Of a DNA stretch of 36,449 nt, positions 14,443 to 23,135 are shown piece by piece. Source of the stretch: Candidatus Palauibacter australiensis (GTDB lineage Bacteria; Gemmatimonadota; Gemmatimonadetes; Palauibacterales; Palauibacteraceae); contig JAPPBA010000086.1 in assembly GCA_026705295.1 (NCBI GenBank), positions 1 to 36,449 of the forward strand, read 5' to 3'. The translations under genes were made by a program, and so were the position numbers. Positions within the stretch are counted from its first letter, which is position 1. Every line of letters begins with the position of its first letter. Under the pieces are notes generated by a model, which saw only the letters and a program-made list of their open reading frames with translations, was not told where the DNA came from and made no database searches.

Positions 14443-16017
14443 ATGAGCCCTGATCTGGTCATTCGTGGAGGACTCGTGTTCGACGGGACGGGGGCGCCGC
14501 GGGTGAGGGCGGATGTGGCTGTCCACGAAGGTCGCATCGATCGCCTGGGCGTCGTCGACGCAGAGGCACCCGTCGAGCTGGACGCCCGCGGTCTCGTCGT
14601 GGCGCCCGGCTTCATCGACGTGCACAGCCACTCCGACTACACCCTGCTGGTGGACCCGCGGGCGATGAGTGCGATCCACCAGGGGGTGACGACGGAGGTG
14701 ATCGGCAACTGCGGCCACGGCTGCTTCCCGATCAGGGATCGAGAGCTTTCGAGCCGCATCATCTATGGCTTCGACGGCAGCCTGCCACTGGACTGGTCCA
14801 CCCCCGCCGCCTACCTGGAGCGGCTTGAGGAGGTGAAGCCGGCCGTCAACGTTCTGACACTCGTCCCGAACGGACAGCTGCGCCTGGCCACGCTCGGACT
14901 GGAAGCCCGTCCGGCGACGAGCGCCGAAGTCACCGCCATGACGCGGCTGCTCGAGGAGGGACTTGAGGCGGGCGCCTGGGGCTACTCCACCGGCTTGGAG
15001 TACGCGCCGGAGCAGGGTGCCGGGGAGGCGGAGATCACGGCGCTGGCCCGGGTGACGGCCCAGCGCGGCGGTTTCTACGCCACTCACACCCGCGAGCGCG
15101 AGGACCGCGCTGACGAAGCGGTGGCCGAGGCGATCCGCACGGCCCGCAACGCGGGCATCCGACTCCAGGTTTCTCATCTTGCACCGCGAAGCGGCCCGGA
15201 CCAGACGAACCGCTGCATCGACCTGGTGGACGCGGCCAGGGCGGGGGGCGACGAGATCGCCTTCGACATGCACACCCGCCTCTACGGCCTGACCTTCCTC
15301 TACGTCATGCTCCCACCCCGGATGTTGAACGCGAGCCCGGAGGACCAGGCGAGGTGGCTCCGGACACCGGAAATCCGGACGCAGATCGGCGCCCACAAGT
15401 CCATCATCACCGGGCTCGGGGACTGGGGCCGGATCTACCTGGTGGACAACGATGTCTGGCCGGACATGGCGCGCATGGACTTCGAGGAAATCGCGCGACG
15501 CCGGGGCACGACCGCCCTCGACGCCGCCTGTGATCTGCTGCTCGACAGCGTGGGGGCGGAGAAGGCTCCCATGGTGCTCCTCCGCGCCTATTCGGAGGAT
15601 CAGCAGAAGGAGGTCTTCGCCCACGACCTCTGTGTGCCGGCCTCGGACGCCACGGCGCTCGCCCCGGACGGTCCCTTGGCCGGCGCCTCGTTCATGGGCG
15701 CCTACACCTGGGCCTCCTGGTTCTGGCGCTTCATGGTCCGGGACACCGGCCGACTCACGCCCGAAGAGGCCGTACACCGGCTCAGCGGCCTGCCGGCGGA
15801 GATCGTCGGGCTCTCGGATCGGGGCCTGCTCAAGCCGGGCATGCGCGCCGACGTGGTCGTGTTCGACCCGGAGAGGTTCGCCGACACCGGCACGACCTTC
15901 GAGCCCAACCAGATCGCGACCGGCATGCGCCACGTTCTGGTCAACGGCACTGTTACGCTTCGCGATGGAACGCTCACCGGCGAGCGCGCCGGGAGGGTGC
16001 TGCGAAAGGGGACGTAG
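14443..16017 (+). CDS. N-acyl-D-amino-acid deacylase family amidohydrolase
   Basis: The 524-residue protein has the D-aminoacylase layout: beta-sandwich start (LVIRGGLVFDGTG), metal ligands HSHSD (His61, His63), the bridging Cys90 in GNCGHGCFP, THTRERE (His215), VSHL (His245), and PASDATALAPDGP with the catalytic Asp. The ending KPGMRADVVVFDPE is normal for the amidohydrolase superfamily. It should hydrolyse N-acyl-D-amino acids or similar amides with zinc in the cytoplasm (no signal peptide). The start lies 24 nt after the reductase gene, so they are likely co-transcribed. It converges with hyuB; the two stop codons are separated by only 6 nt. Confidence 0.88.
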   Translation: MSPDLVIRGGLVFDGTGAPRVRADVAVHEGRIDRLGVVDAEAPVELDARGLVVAPGFIDVHSHSDYTLLVDPRAMSAIHQGVTTEVIGNCGHGCFPIRDRELSSRIIYGFDGSLPLDWSTPAAYLERLEEVKPAVNVLTLVPNGQLRLATLGLEARPATSAEVTAMTRLLEEGLEAGAWGYSTGLEYAPEQGAGEAEITALARVTAQRGGFYATHTREREDRADEAVAEAIRTARNAGIRLQVSHLAPRSGPDQTNRCIDLVDAARAGGDEIAFDMHTRLYGLTFLYVMLPPRMLNASPEDQARWLRTPEIRTQIGAHKSIITGLGDWGRIYLVDNDVWPDMARMDFEEIARRRGTTALDAACDLLLDSVGAEKAPMVLLRAYSEDQQKEVFAHDLCVPASDATALAPDGPLAGASFMGAYTWASWFWRFMVRDTGRLTPEEAVHRLSGLPAEIVGLSDRGLLKPGMRADVVVFDPERFADTGTTFEPNQIATGMRHVLVNGTVTLRDGTLTGERAGRVLRKGT

Positions 16018-16033
16018 CCTCCCTCAGGGGGCT
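16016..16033. terminator. Small hairpin spanning two convergent stop codons
   Basis: AGCCTCCC and GGGGGCT pair across a short TCA loop with one T-G pair. The hairpin covers the end of the D-aminoacylase stop (16015-16017) and the minus-strand hyuB stop (16024-16026). With no T-run it may only slow polymerase or protect 3' ends. Confidence 0.4.
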
Positions 16034-17781
16034 GCCTCAGAGACCCGGTCGCCGCGGAGCGCTCGGGTCGCTGCCACGTCCAGGGCGCCTTCCTCGGTGA
16101 TGACGACGCCGTAGACGTCACGGGCGGCTGCGCGGGTCAGCTTTTCCTCTCGCACATCCTCCAACACGGCGGTCGGGTCCCGCTCGCGCGGGTCGCCGTA
16201 GCCGCCGCCCCCCGCGGACACCATGCGGAAGAGATCGTCTCGGCGCGCGATGAAGCTCTTCAGCGGCATCGTCTCCACTTCGTGATCGCCGTCGCGGTCG
16301 ATCATCGTGTTGGCGGAGGGTGCGCCCGGGCGGCCGCCGGCGATGCCGTACGGCGGGTGGGCGCGCCGGTCGGTGCGGATCGTGAACTCCGAGCGCTCGG
16401 CGAGGAAGCGGAATTCCCGCACCGACGCGAGGCCTCCTCGGTGTTTGCCGGCGCCGCCGGAATCGGGGACCAGTCCGTACCGGGTGACCTCGAGGGGCAG
16501 TTCCGCCTCGATCAACTCGACGGGCTGGTTCGAGAGGTTGGCCGCGGGGTTGGAGATGCCCTCCACGCCGTCTCGCGCGGCCCGGGCGCCCCAGGTGCTG
16601 ACGAGAACCTCGGTGAGCACGAAAGGTTTCCCCTCGTGGTGGCCGCCGACCGAGAACAGCGTCGGTCCCCCTTCGCAGCCGGCGATGACGAGTTCCGGCA
16701 CGGCCTCGGCGATCGCGCCCATGATCGCGTCGAACACCCGGTAGCCGATCACGCCGCGGGCGGCGCACGCCGCGGGCTCCACCGGGTTGACGATGGTGCC
16801 CGCCGGCGCGCTCATGCGGATCGGGCGCATGTAGCCTTCGCAGTTGGGGATGTCGTCCGTGGCCAGGCAGCGGATGGCGCAGTACGCGGCGGAGCGGACC
16901 ATGGCCATGGGGCAGTTGATCGCGGCCAGGACCTGACCGGCCGAGCCGGCGAAGTCGAGCGCGATCTCATCCCTGTCCACCGTGACCGTGACGGCGATGG
17001 GGAGCCGCTCCGGCTCGTCCCCAACTCCGTCGATCCAGTCGACGAACCGGTAGGTGCCGTCCGGGATGCGCCCGATCTCGGCACGCATCCGGGTTTCGGC
17101 GAAATCGTGGAGCTCCTCGAGGTAGGTCTCCAGTTCCGTCACGCCGTATCGATCGACAAGCTGGCCGAATCCCCGCTCCGCGATGCGGCAGGCCGCGAGC
17201 TGGGCCCGCAGGTCGCCCAGCACCTGGACCGGGGAGCGGGTGTTCTTCTCGATGATGCGGAACAGCTTCCGGTCCGGTTCCCCCGCCTCGTAGAGCTTGA
17301 GCAGCGGCAACCGCAGGCCTTCCTGGTAGATCTCCGTCGCATGGATGGCGACGCTCCCCGGCGCAATGCCACCGACGTCGCTGTGGTGGGCCATCGTCGC
17401 CGCGTATCCGTGCACCGCGCCGTCGACGAAGAGAGGCTTGATGACGTAGAGATCGGGCAGGTGCTGGCCGCCCGAACCGTAGGGGTCGTTACAGATGAAG
17501 ATGTCCCCGGGGACCATGTCGTCCCGGAATTCGCGCAGCAACACCTCCATCACGTCCGGGAACGAACCGAGCTGAACCGCCAGCGTCAGCCCCTGGGCGA
17601 CGACCTGTCCCTGGCGGTCGCAGACGGCCGTGGAGTAGTCCATGGCATCCCGCACCACCGGCGAGTAGGCGCTTCTCAGAATCACGAGGGCCATCTCGTC
17701 GGCGATCGACGAGAGTGCGTTGCGCACGACCTCGAAGGTGATCGGGTCGACTGTCCGGCTCGCGGATGGGGATCGGGTCAT
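16024..17781 (-). CDS. Hydantoinase B / oxoprolinase family subunit (HyuB-like)
   Basis: The 585-residue protein matches the HyuB family throughout: the DPITFEVVRNALSSIADEMALVILRSAYSPVVRDAMDYS start, ICNDPYGSGGQHLPDLYVIKPLF, ATMAHHSDVGG, and the C-terminal GGAGKHRGGLASVREF and AGGGGYGDPRERDP. With HyuA it forms ATP-dependent amidohydrolases or carboxylases (5-oxoprolinase, N-methylhydantoinase, acetone/acetophenone carboxylase). Its start overlaps the HyuA stop by 4 nt (ATGA, 17778-17781), indicating stoichiometric translation. The exact substrate cannot be read from the sequence; 5-oxoproline or a hydantoin is plausible next to an N-acyl-amino-acid hydrolase. Confidence 0.9.
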   Translation of the reverse strand: MTRSPSASRTVDPITFEVVRNALSSIADEMALVILRSAYSPVVRDAMDYSTAVCDRQGQVVAQGLTLAVQLGSFPDVMEVLLREFRDDMVPGDIFICNDPYGSGGQHLPDLYVIKPLFVDGAVHGYAATMAHHSDVGGIAPGSVAIHATEIYQEGLRLPLLKLYEAGEPDRKLFRIIEKNTRSPVQVLGDLRAQLAACRIAERGFGQLVDRYGVTELETYLEELHDFAETRMRAEIGRIPDGTYRFVDWIDGVGDEPERLPIAVTVTVDRDEIALDFAGSAGQVLAAINCPMAMVRSAAYCAIRCLATDDIPNCEGYMRPIRMSAPAGTIVNPVEPAACAARGVIGYRVFDAIMGAIAEAVPELVIAGCEGGPTLFSVGGHHEGKPFVLTEVLVSTWGARAARDGVEGISNPAANLSNQPVELIEAELPLEVTRYGLVPDSGGAGKHRGGLASVREFRFLAERSEFTIRTDRRAHPPYGIAGGRPGAPSANTMIDRDGDHEVETMPLKSFIARRDDLFRMVSAGGGGYGDPRERDPTAVLEDVREEKLTRAAARDVYGVVITEEGALDVAATRALRGDRVSEAAP

Positions 17782-19862
17782 GGGCGGACGTCCACGGCGA
17801 TGTCGATGTTGCCGAACGCATCAAGCCGTGCCCGGCATCCGGGCGGGACCACGCAGGTGGCGTCGTACTCTTCCACGATCAACGGCCCCTCCCGCCAGTC
17901 CGCCGTGAGGTCGGTGCGTGCCACGACGGCCGTCTCGAGGGTGCCGTCCAGGGGTCCGAAGTAGACCTGGCGCGGCGCGCCAAGCGTCGTGGGCGGTGAA
18001 GGAAGGAGGCGGCGGTTCGGGTCGGCGGCGTGCACGGCCACGCGGGCCAGCACCTTCACGTTCACGAGGTCCACGGGGTCGCCCTCCGATGGATGCCCGT
18101 AAGTGCGCTCGTGTTCCCGATCGAAGGCTCGCGCCATCGCCTGAAGGTCCGGCGCCCCGGAGGCAACGGGAACCGTGAGTTCGTAGGCCTGCCCCGCGTA
18201 GCGCAGGTCGGCCAGCCGCTCCACGGTCACTGCTTCGGCGGGGAAGCCGTCGGCGACCATGGCCTCCCGGGCCTCCGTCTCCAGGCTGTCGAAGGCCGCG
18301 GCCACGGTGTCCGGATCGGCGCCCTCGGCGCGAATCATGACCGTCTGGATGAACTCCTGTTCGGCGTCCGAATAGAGCAGGCCCAGGGCGCTGAACACGC
18401 CAGGCACCGGCGGCACCAGGACCCGGCGGATCTGCAGGGCGCGGGCGATCTCCACGCCGAGCACGGGCCCGTTGCCGCCGAAGGCCGCCAGCACGAAGTC
18501 GCGCGGGTCCCGTCCGCGGTAGGTGGTGACGGCCTTCACGGCCCGGGTCATGGTGGCGCAGGCGAGGGCGAGCACGCCGTGAGCGGCCTCCGCCACGGGG
18601 CGGTTGAGCGGTCGGGCCACCCTGTCCTCCAGGACGGCGAGCGCCTTCGCCGTGTTCAGCGGCAGGCTCCCGCCGACCAGGTAATCCGGGTTCAGGTAGC
18701 CGATGGCGACGAGGGCATCGGTGAGCGTCGGATCGACCCCGCCCAGGTCGTAGCACACCGGACCGGGCACGGCGCCGGCGCTCTGCGGGCCCACGCTCGT
18801 GCGGCCCACGCCGTCGACCCGGCAGATGCTGCCACCGCCGGCGCCGATCTCGGAGACGTCCACGAAGGGGAGCTTGACCGGATAGCCGCCGCCCTTGATC
18901 AGCTTGCTCGACAGGTTGATGCCGCCGCCCACTTCGAACTCGGTCGTTTTGGCCGCCTGGCCGCCTTCCACCATGGCCGCCTTGGCCGTCGTGCCGCCCA
19001 TGTCGAAGGAGATCAGGTTGTCGAGCCCCGTGCCGCGGGCGAGGCGGGCGCAGGCCATGACGCCGGCCGCAGGCCCGGACTCCACCATGCAGGCGGGTTT
19101 GCGTCCGGCCGCCTCGACGGACATGACGCCGCCGCTCGACTGCATGATGTGAACCGGGCAGTCGACACCCAGCTCCCGCAGCCGGTCCAGCAGCGTCTCC
19201 ATGTACCGCTGAACCACGGGTCCGATGTAGGCGTTCACGACGGCGGTGCTCGTCCGCTCGTACTCCCGGATCTCCGGCAGGATGTCGGAGGAGCAGGTGA
19301 CATAGAGGCCGTTCGGGAACGCCTCCCGCAGGCGGCCCGCGACCTGCCGCTCGTGGGCCGGGTTGGCGTAGGCATGGAGCAGGCTCACCGCCGCCGCTTC
19401 CACCCCCTCGCGCCGCAGTTCCGCCACGGCCGCGTCCAGACTGGCCGACTCCAGCTCCCGGCGCACCGTCCCATCGGGCCCGAGGCGCTCGTCGACCTCC
19501 CGGCGCAGGCGTCGAGGCACGAGCGGCGGGGGCTTCTCGTACTGGAGGTCGTACATGACGGGAATGCGCAACCGCCTCATCTCGAGCACGTCGCGGAACC
19601 CCCGCGTGGTGATGAGACCCGTCCTCGCGCCCTTCTGCTCAAGGATGGTGTTGGTGGCGACGGTCGTGGCGTGGACCACCGAAGCGACATCGCCCGGCGT
19701 GGCTCCGCAGTCGGCGAGCCCGGCCGCCACGCCCTCGGCGATACCGCGGCTGTAGTCCTCCGGCGTGGACGAGACCTTGCGGGCCACCATCCGTCCGTCG
19801 TCCCCGAGCAGGACCACATCGGTGAAGGTGCCGCCGACGTCCACGCCAACGCGGATTCCCAT
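17778..19862 (-). CDS. Hydantoinase A / oxoprolinase family subunit (HyuA-like)
   Basis: The 694-residue protein begins with the ASKHA-type phosphate motif GVDVGGTFTDVVLLGDDG, then VVHATTVATNTILEQKGARTG, and has the ATPase core with QSSGGVMS, ESGPAAGV and ISFDMGGTTAKA. A separate C-terminal beta domain closes with AYELTVPV and VEEYDATCVVPPG. The start at 19862 is preferred over in-frame ATGs at 19883 and 19937 because AAAGG lies 7 nt upstream of it and the catalytic motif starts directly. HyuA proteins bind ATP and activate the ring substrate that the HyuB partner opens. It is the first gene of the minus-strand hyuA-hyuB operon. Confidence 0.9.
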   Translation of the reverse strand: MGIRVGVDVGGTFTDVVLLGDDGRMVARKVSSTPEDYSRGIAEGVAAGLADCGATPGDVASVVHATTVATNTILEQKGARTGLITTRGFRDVLEMRRLRIPVMYDLQYEKPPPLVPRRLRREVDERLGPDGTVRRELESASLDAAVAELRREGVEAAAVSLLHAYANPAHERQVAGRLREAFPNGLYVTCSSDILPEIREYERTSTAVVNAYIGPVVQRYMETLLDRLRELGVDCPVHIMQSSGGVMSVEAAGRKPACMVESGPAAGVMACARLARGTGLDNLISFDMGGTTAKAAMVEGGQAAKTTEFEVGGGINLSSKLIKGGGYPVKLPFVDVSEIGAGGGSICRVDGVGRTSVGPQSAGAVPGPVCYDLGGVDPTLTDALVAIGYLNPDYLVGGSLPLNTAKALAVLEDRVARPLNRPVAEAAHGVLALACATMTRAVKAVTTYRGRDPRDFVLAAFGGNGPVLGVEIARALQIRRVLVPPVPGVFSALGLLYSDAEQEFIQTVMIRAEGADPDTVAAAFDSLETEAREAMVADGFPAEAVTVERLADLRYAGQAYELTVPVASGAPDLQAMARAFDREHERTYGHPSEGDPVDLVNVKVLARVAVHAADPNRRLLPSPPTTLGAPRQVYFGPLDGTLETAVVARTDLTADWREGPLIVEEYDATCVVPPGCRARLDAFGNIDIAVDVRP

Positions 19863-20018
19863 CCGTGCGCCTTTCGTTGCCATGACGGGCCGTGACAAAC
19901 CCCGCTGCGTTCGAGGGGCGCTGCATCTCGCCTGCAACGCTGCGCTCTACGTCGCTCCGGGGTCAAATAGTGCCGCGGGCGGTCGCCCCGAACCACAGAC
20001 TGCATCAGATTCGGGAGC

Positions 20019-20045
20019 TTGACGATGTGCAAGTCCCACTCTAAC
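20019..20045 (+). promoter_or_regulatory. Weak promoter candidate before the VOC gene
   Basis: TTGACG at 20019-20024 and TCTAAC at 20040-20045 resemble -35 and -10 boxes but have a 15-bp spacer, shorter than usual. They lie in the 220-bp divergent gap between hyuA and the VOC gene, where nothing else stands out. Confidence 0.25.
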
Positions 20046-20082
20046 GCGGAGGGGCTTTGCCACGGGCTGCGAGGAGGAGCGC

Positions 20083-20517
20083 ATGAAGGATCCACCCAAA
20101 GGCTGGCCGAGGATCACTCCGGCGGTGTTCTACGATGACGCCGGAGTCGCGATCGACTGGCTGGCGGACGCATTCGGGTTCGAGGTGCAGGAAAGAATCG
20201 AGAACGAGCAGGGAAGGGTCGTACATTCCCAGCTCTCGCTGAACGGCGGCCTCATCATGGTCGGACAGGCAGGACTCACGCCGGGCCGGAGCTATCCCCG
20301 ATCCCCGCGGGGCGTCGATGGCGCGAACACGCAGTCGCTCATGGTCTACGTGGATGACGCGGACGCGCACTGCGAGCGGGCGCGCGCAGCCGGGGCTGCG
20401 ATCACCACCGAGCCGGCCACCCAGGACTACGGCGAGGACTACTGGTCCGACCGGAGCTACGAAGTCAGGGACCTCGAGGGGCACTACTGGTGGTTCGTGC
20501 AGCGTCTCCGCGGATAG
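20083..20517 (+). CDS. VOC/glyoxalase-like family protein
   Basis: The 144-residue protein has two beta-alpha-beta-beta-beta modules: RITPAVFYDDAGVAIDWLADAFGFEVQ and LMVYVDDADAHCERARAAGAAI, ending in the typical VRDLEGHYWWFVQ strand with the metal-ligand-type glutamate. This is the PhnB/glyoxalase-bleomycin-resistance class of metal enzymes or binding proteins. AGGAGGAG lies just before the ATG. The substrate is unknown. It reads in the same direction as the potassium channel 66 nt downstream. Confidence 0.8.
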   Translation: MKDPPKGWPRITPAVFYDDAGVAIDWLADAFGFEVQERIENEQGRVVHSQLSLNGGLIMVGQAGLTPGRSYPRSPRGVDGANTQSLMVYVDDADAHCERARAAGAAITTEPATQDYGEDYWSDRSYEVRDLEGHYWWFVQRLRG

Positions 20518-20583
20518 CGGACCCGGCATGCCGAACCTGGCAGGCCGTGGCAAACCAGGCTGAGCCCCAATCCGGAGCTGCCG

Positions 20584-21330
20584 ATGAACGTACGCGACAA
20601 CATACGCGATATCGTGGAGGGCTCGGACACGGGGTCCGGCCGCTGGTTCGACAAGTGCGTCTTCTTCCTCATCATCGCCTCTCTCCTGGCGATGTCGCTT
20701 TCCACCCTTCACCAGTTGTCCTCCGCTTGGAAGACGGCGCTCGCCGTCTGCGAGATCGTGATCGTCGTTCTCTTCACGATCGAATACGTGCTGCGGATCG
20801 TCGCGGCCGAGCACAAATGGTCCTATGTCCGCAGCTTCTACGGCATCGTCGACCTCGTCGCTTTTCTTCCGTTCTACCTCTCGCTCCTGTCTGTCGGAAT
20901 CGACCTTCGGGCGGTTCGCGGACTGCGGTTGCTCCGCGTATTCCGGCTCTTCGAGATCGCGCGATACAGCACGGCCGTGACGAGGCTGGCGACCGCCGTG
21001 AGGTACGCGCGCAACGAGGCGATGGTGTTTCTCTTCGCCACGCTGGTTCTGCTGTACATCGCGGCTCTCGGCATCCATCACTTCGAACACGAGGCCCAGC
21101 CGGAAAAGTTCGAATCGGTGTTCCACAGCCTGTGGTGGGCAGTCGTGACACTGACGACGGTGGGATACGGGGACGCCTACCCGGTCACCGTGGGGGGCAG
21201 AGTCTTCACCTTCATCATTCTGATCTGCGGGATGGGGATCGTGGCCGTGCCCGCCGGACTGGTCGCAACCGGCATGTCGCGGGCGATGGATGATGAACGG
21301 CGAGCCGGCCGGCACGAGCCCGAGAGTTGA
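20584..21330 (+). CDS. Voltage-gated potassium channel
   Basis: The 248-residue protein has the six-TM KvAP-like plan. S4 carries arginines at 109, 112, 115, 118 and 121, spaced every third residue (RAVRGLRLLRVFRLF). The pore loop contains TTVGYGD (191-197), the potassium selectivity filter, followed by the S6 helix FIILICGMGIVAVPAGLVATG with a gating-type PAG. A short charged C-terminus lacks RCK or cyclic-nucleotide domains, so voltage is the only evident gate. The start has GGAG upstream. It is convergent with the SLC11-like gene. Confidence 0.93.
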   Translation: MNVRDNIRDIVEGSDTGSGRWFDKCVFFLIIASLLAMSLSTLHQLSSAWKTALAVCEIVIVVLFTIEYVLRIVAAEHKWSYVRSFYGIVDLVAFLPFYLSLLSVGIDLRAVRGLRLLRVFRLFEIARYSTAVTRLATAVRYARNEAMVFLFATLVLLYIAALGIHHFEHEAQPEKFESVFHSLWWAVVTLTTVGYGDAYPVTVGGRVFTFIILICGMGIVAVPAGLVATGMSRAMDDERRAGRHEPES

Positions 21331-21339
21331 GCTACGCGC

Positions 21340-21368
21340 GGTGAGCCAGCGGTGAGCCAGCGGTGGGC
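21340..21368 (+). repeat. Tandem 11-bp repeats between convergent genes
   Basis: GGTGAGCCAGC occurs at 21340-21350 and 21351-21361, followed by GGTGGGC. GCTACGCGC flanks both sides (21331 and 21368), so the whole 37-bp gap is built of direct repeats. No terminator hairpin is evident here. Confidence 0.65.
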
Positions 21369-22867
21369 TACGCGCCGAACAGGGGGATCCTGAACACGCG
21401 CGCGAAAATAAGAATGCCGCACAGGCCGGTGAAGATCAGCAGGCTCAACCCTCCGAACCAGCGCGCGAACCACGACGGGTAGAAGAGTTCGTCCTCCTTG
21501 GGGATCACCTTCAGGCAGAAGTAGAGGTTGAAGAAGTAGATCACGGGCGCGACGAAGAAGGCGAGCGCCGAGGCGACGAGCACGAGGAATACGGGCCGCG
21601 GGTCGAAGGTGATGTAGAGGACCGAAGCGATGAGCGAGTAGAACATCGTCATCCGGTAGATGTTGTACTCGGAGTTCCAGGTCCGCCGCCGTTCCGGATC
21701 GGCCCGATCCTCCGGCGATATCCCGTTCAGGCGCGCCGTCGTGCGGAAGAGGTTCCGGCAGCAGGCGCCGACGATGCGGGGCCATCCGTCGAAGTAGTTG
21801 AAGGCGGTGGAATAGGTGGCCGCGAGCGCCCCGAGCATGAAGATCATCATCATCCCCGGCCCCACGCTGAGCGTGAAGATGCCCGCGATCTCTCCCATGA
21901 CGGCGCGTCCCTCGATCGGACTCGGATAGAGCCACACCGCGGCGAGCAGAACGAAGATCGCCGCGAGCACGAAGGAGACGACGTGGCCGGTCCGGAAGTC
22001 CCACAGCCCGATCCGGAACCAGCGGCGGCAGTACTCCCGCGCGTGCGGGGAGAGCCGCGCCGTATCGACCGCCAGGTCGGAGGCGGGCGAGGTGAAGGGG
22101 TCGAAGCGAGGCACGACGCCCGACGCCTCGAGGTGGGGCCGGACCTTGCTCATGCCCGCGCGCTTCGCCTTCCCCCACTCCGACGCCTGCAGCGAGACGT
22201 CGATGCCGGTCGGCAGGAGGCCGAGGAAGCCCGCGATCACGAGCCACGACCCGTCGGGGATCTCGAAGAGGAAGAAGTTCCCCATCTCGGCTAGCGGCGC
22301 CGGCTGGACGATGTAGACGGCGACCGACGAGAGGACGAGGACGCCCGCGAGCGCCTTCGTCGTGTTCTCGACGGCCTTGTAACTGCCCCGGAGGATGATG
22401 GCCACGGAGAGCACGCCGAGCAGCGCCGCGTACGCTTCGAGCGGGACGGGAAGGCCCAGGTATTCGCTGAACAGGTAGTAGAGGACCGCGGCGGCCGCGA
22501 TCAGACGCCCCGCCTGGCCGATGGCGCACTGGATGAGCGTCGTCGCCATCACGTACCAGAGCGGCCACTTCCAGCGTGCCGTGGCGTAGGCCTCGAGGAG
22601 ACTCTTCCCGGTGGCGTTCGTGAACCGGAAGGCCATCTCGAACCCGTAGTACTTGAAGACGTAGGCGACGGGCAGGCACCAGAGGAGGGCATAGGCGAAC
22701 CGGCCTCCGGCGGTGGGCGCGGTCACGACGTGGCTCGTTCCGATCCCCGTCATCATGAGGATCAGCCCGGGGCCGAAGTGAGCGAGCAGATCGCGCGGCC
22801 GGAGCGACGGGAGGGTGAAGTCCTCCGGGTCCAATCCGTCGTCGGCCATCGGTTCGCGATCGGACAT
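21368..22867 (-). CDS. SLC11/Nramp-superfamily transporter without the DPGN motif
   Basis: The 499-residue membrane protein has about 11-12 hydrophobic helices in the LeuT/Nramp order. The TM1 region reads FGPGLILMMTGIGTSHVV: the family GPG is kept, but the metal-binding DPGN is replaced by GTSH (residues 43-46). The TM6 region reads LLPTGIDVSLQASEW instead of the usual MPHN-type metal motif. A hydrophilic insert (SKVRPHLEASGVVPRFDPF and after) follows. The start at 22867 is chosen because GGGGGAG lies 10 nt upstream; longer readings have no signal or TM sense. It probably moves a cation or small solute other than Mn/Fe, coupled to an ion gradient; this is inference. Confidence 0.82.
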   Translation of the reverse strand: MSDREPMADDGLDPEDFTLPSLRPRDLLAHFGPGLILMMTGIGTSHVVTAPTAGGRFAYALLWCLPVAYVFKYYGFEMAFRFTNATGKSLLEAYATARWKWPLWYVMATTLIQCAIGQAGRLIAAAAVLYYLFSEYLGLPVPLEAYAALLGVLSVAIILRGSYKAVENTTKALAGVLVLSSVAVYIVQPAPLAEMGNFFLFEIPDGSWLVIAGFLGLLPTGIDVSLQASEWGKAKRAGMSKVRPHLEASGVVPRFDPFTSPASDLAVDTARLSPHAREYCRRWFRIGLWDFRTGHVVSFVLAAIFVLLAAVWLYPSPIEGRAVMGEIAGIFTLSVGPGMMMIFMLGALAATYSTAFNYFDGWPRIVGACCRNLFRTTARLNGISPEDRADPERRRTWNSEYNIYRMTMFYSLIASVLYITFDPRPVFLVLVASALAFFVAPVIYFFNLYFCLKVIPKEDELFYPSWFARWFGGLSLLIFTGLCGILIFARVFRIPLFGA

Positions 22868-22934
22868 CGGTGTCGTGCTCCCCCGTTCAGGGACCACTGC
22901 TTCACGCCCTTGCCTCTTGGGCCGGACCCGGAAG

Positions 22935-22947
22935 GTACAAGGGACAT
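22935..22947. promoter_or_regulatory. PadR-operator-like site
   Basis: GTACAAGGGACAT matches GTACAAGGTACAT of the padR operator (2092-2104) at 12 of 13 positions, in the 268-bp gap between the SLC11-like gene and the lipocalin gene. The inverted left half is poorly preserved, so binding is uncertain. Confidence 0.3.
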
Positions 22948-22994
22948 CGCCCCCTGCCGAGAGGGTCGGCGTCCGAGTGCCGGCGAAGCTCAAG

Positions 22995-23012
22995 ACGTTC
23001 CCGCGGGAACGT
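22995..23012. promoter_or_regulatory. 18-bp palindrome, copy 2
   Basis: ACGTTCCCGCGGGAACGT is identical to the core at 2031-2048 and is again followed by CGTTGCG after 9 nt (23022-23028). It lies in the divergent region between the SLC11-like gene and the lipocalin gene and could control either. Confidence 0.55.
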
Positions 23013-23135
23013 GGCCGAAAACGTTGCGCGGAAAAGCGGCCGTGGAAAGGCGCCGGGATTGGACCTATCGTCCCTGGCAGCCACGGGCTGCCAGACCGCT
23101 GAAGACACGCGCGGCCCAGCGAAGCGGAGGTGCGA

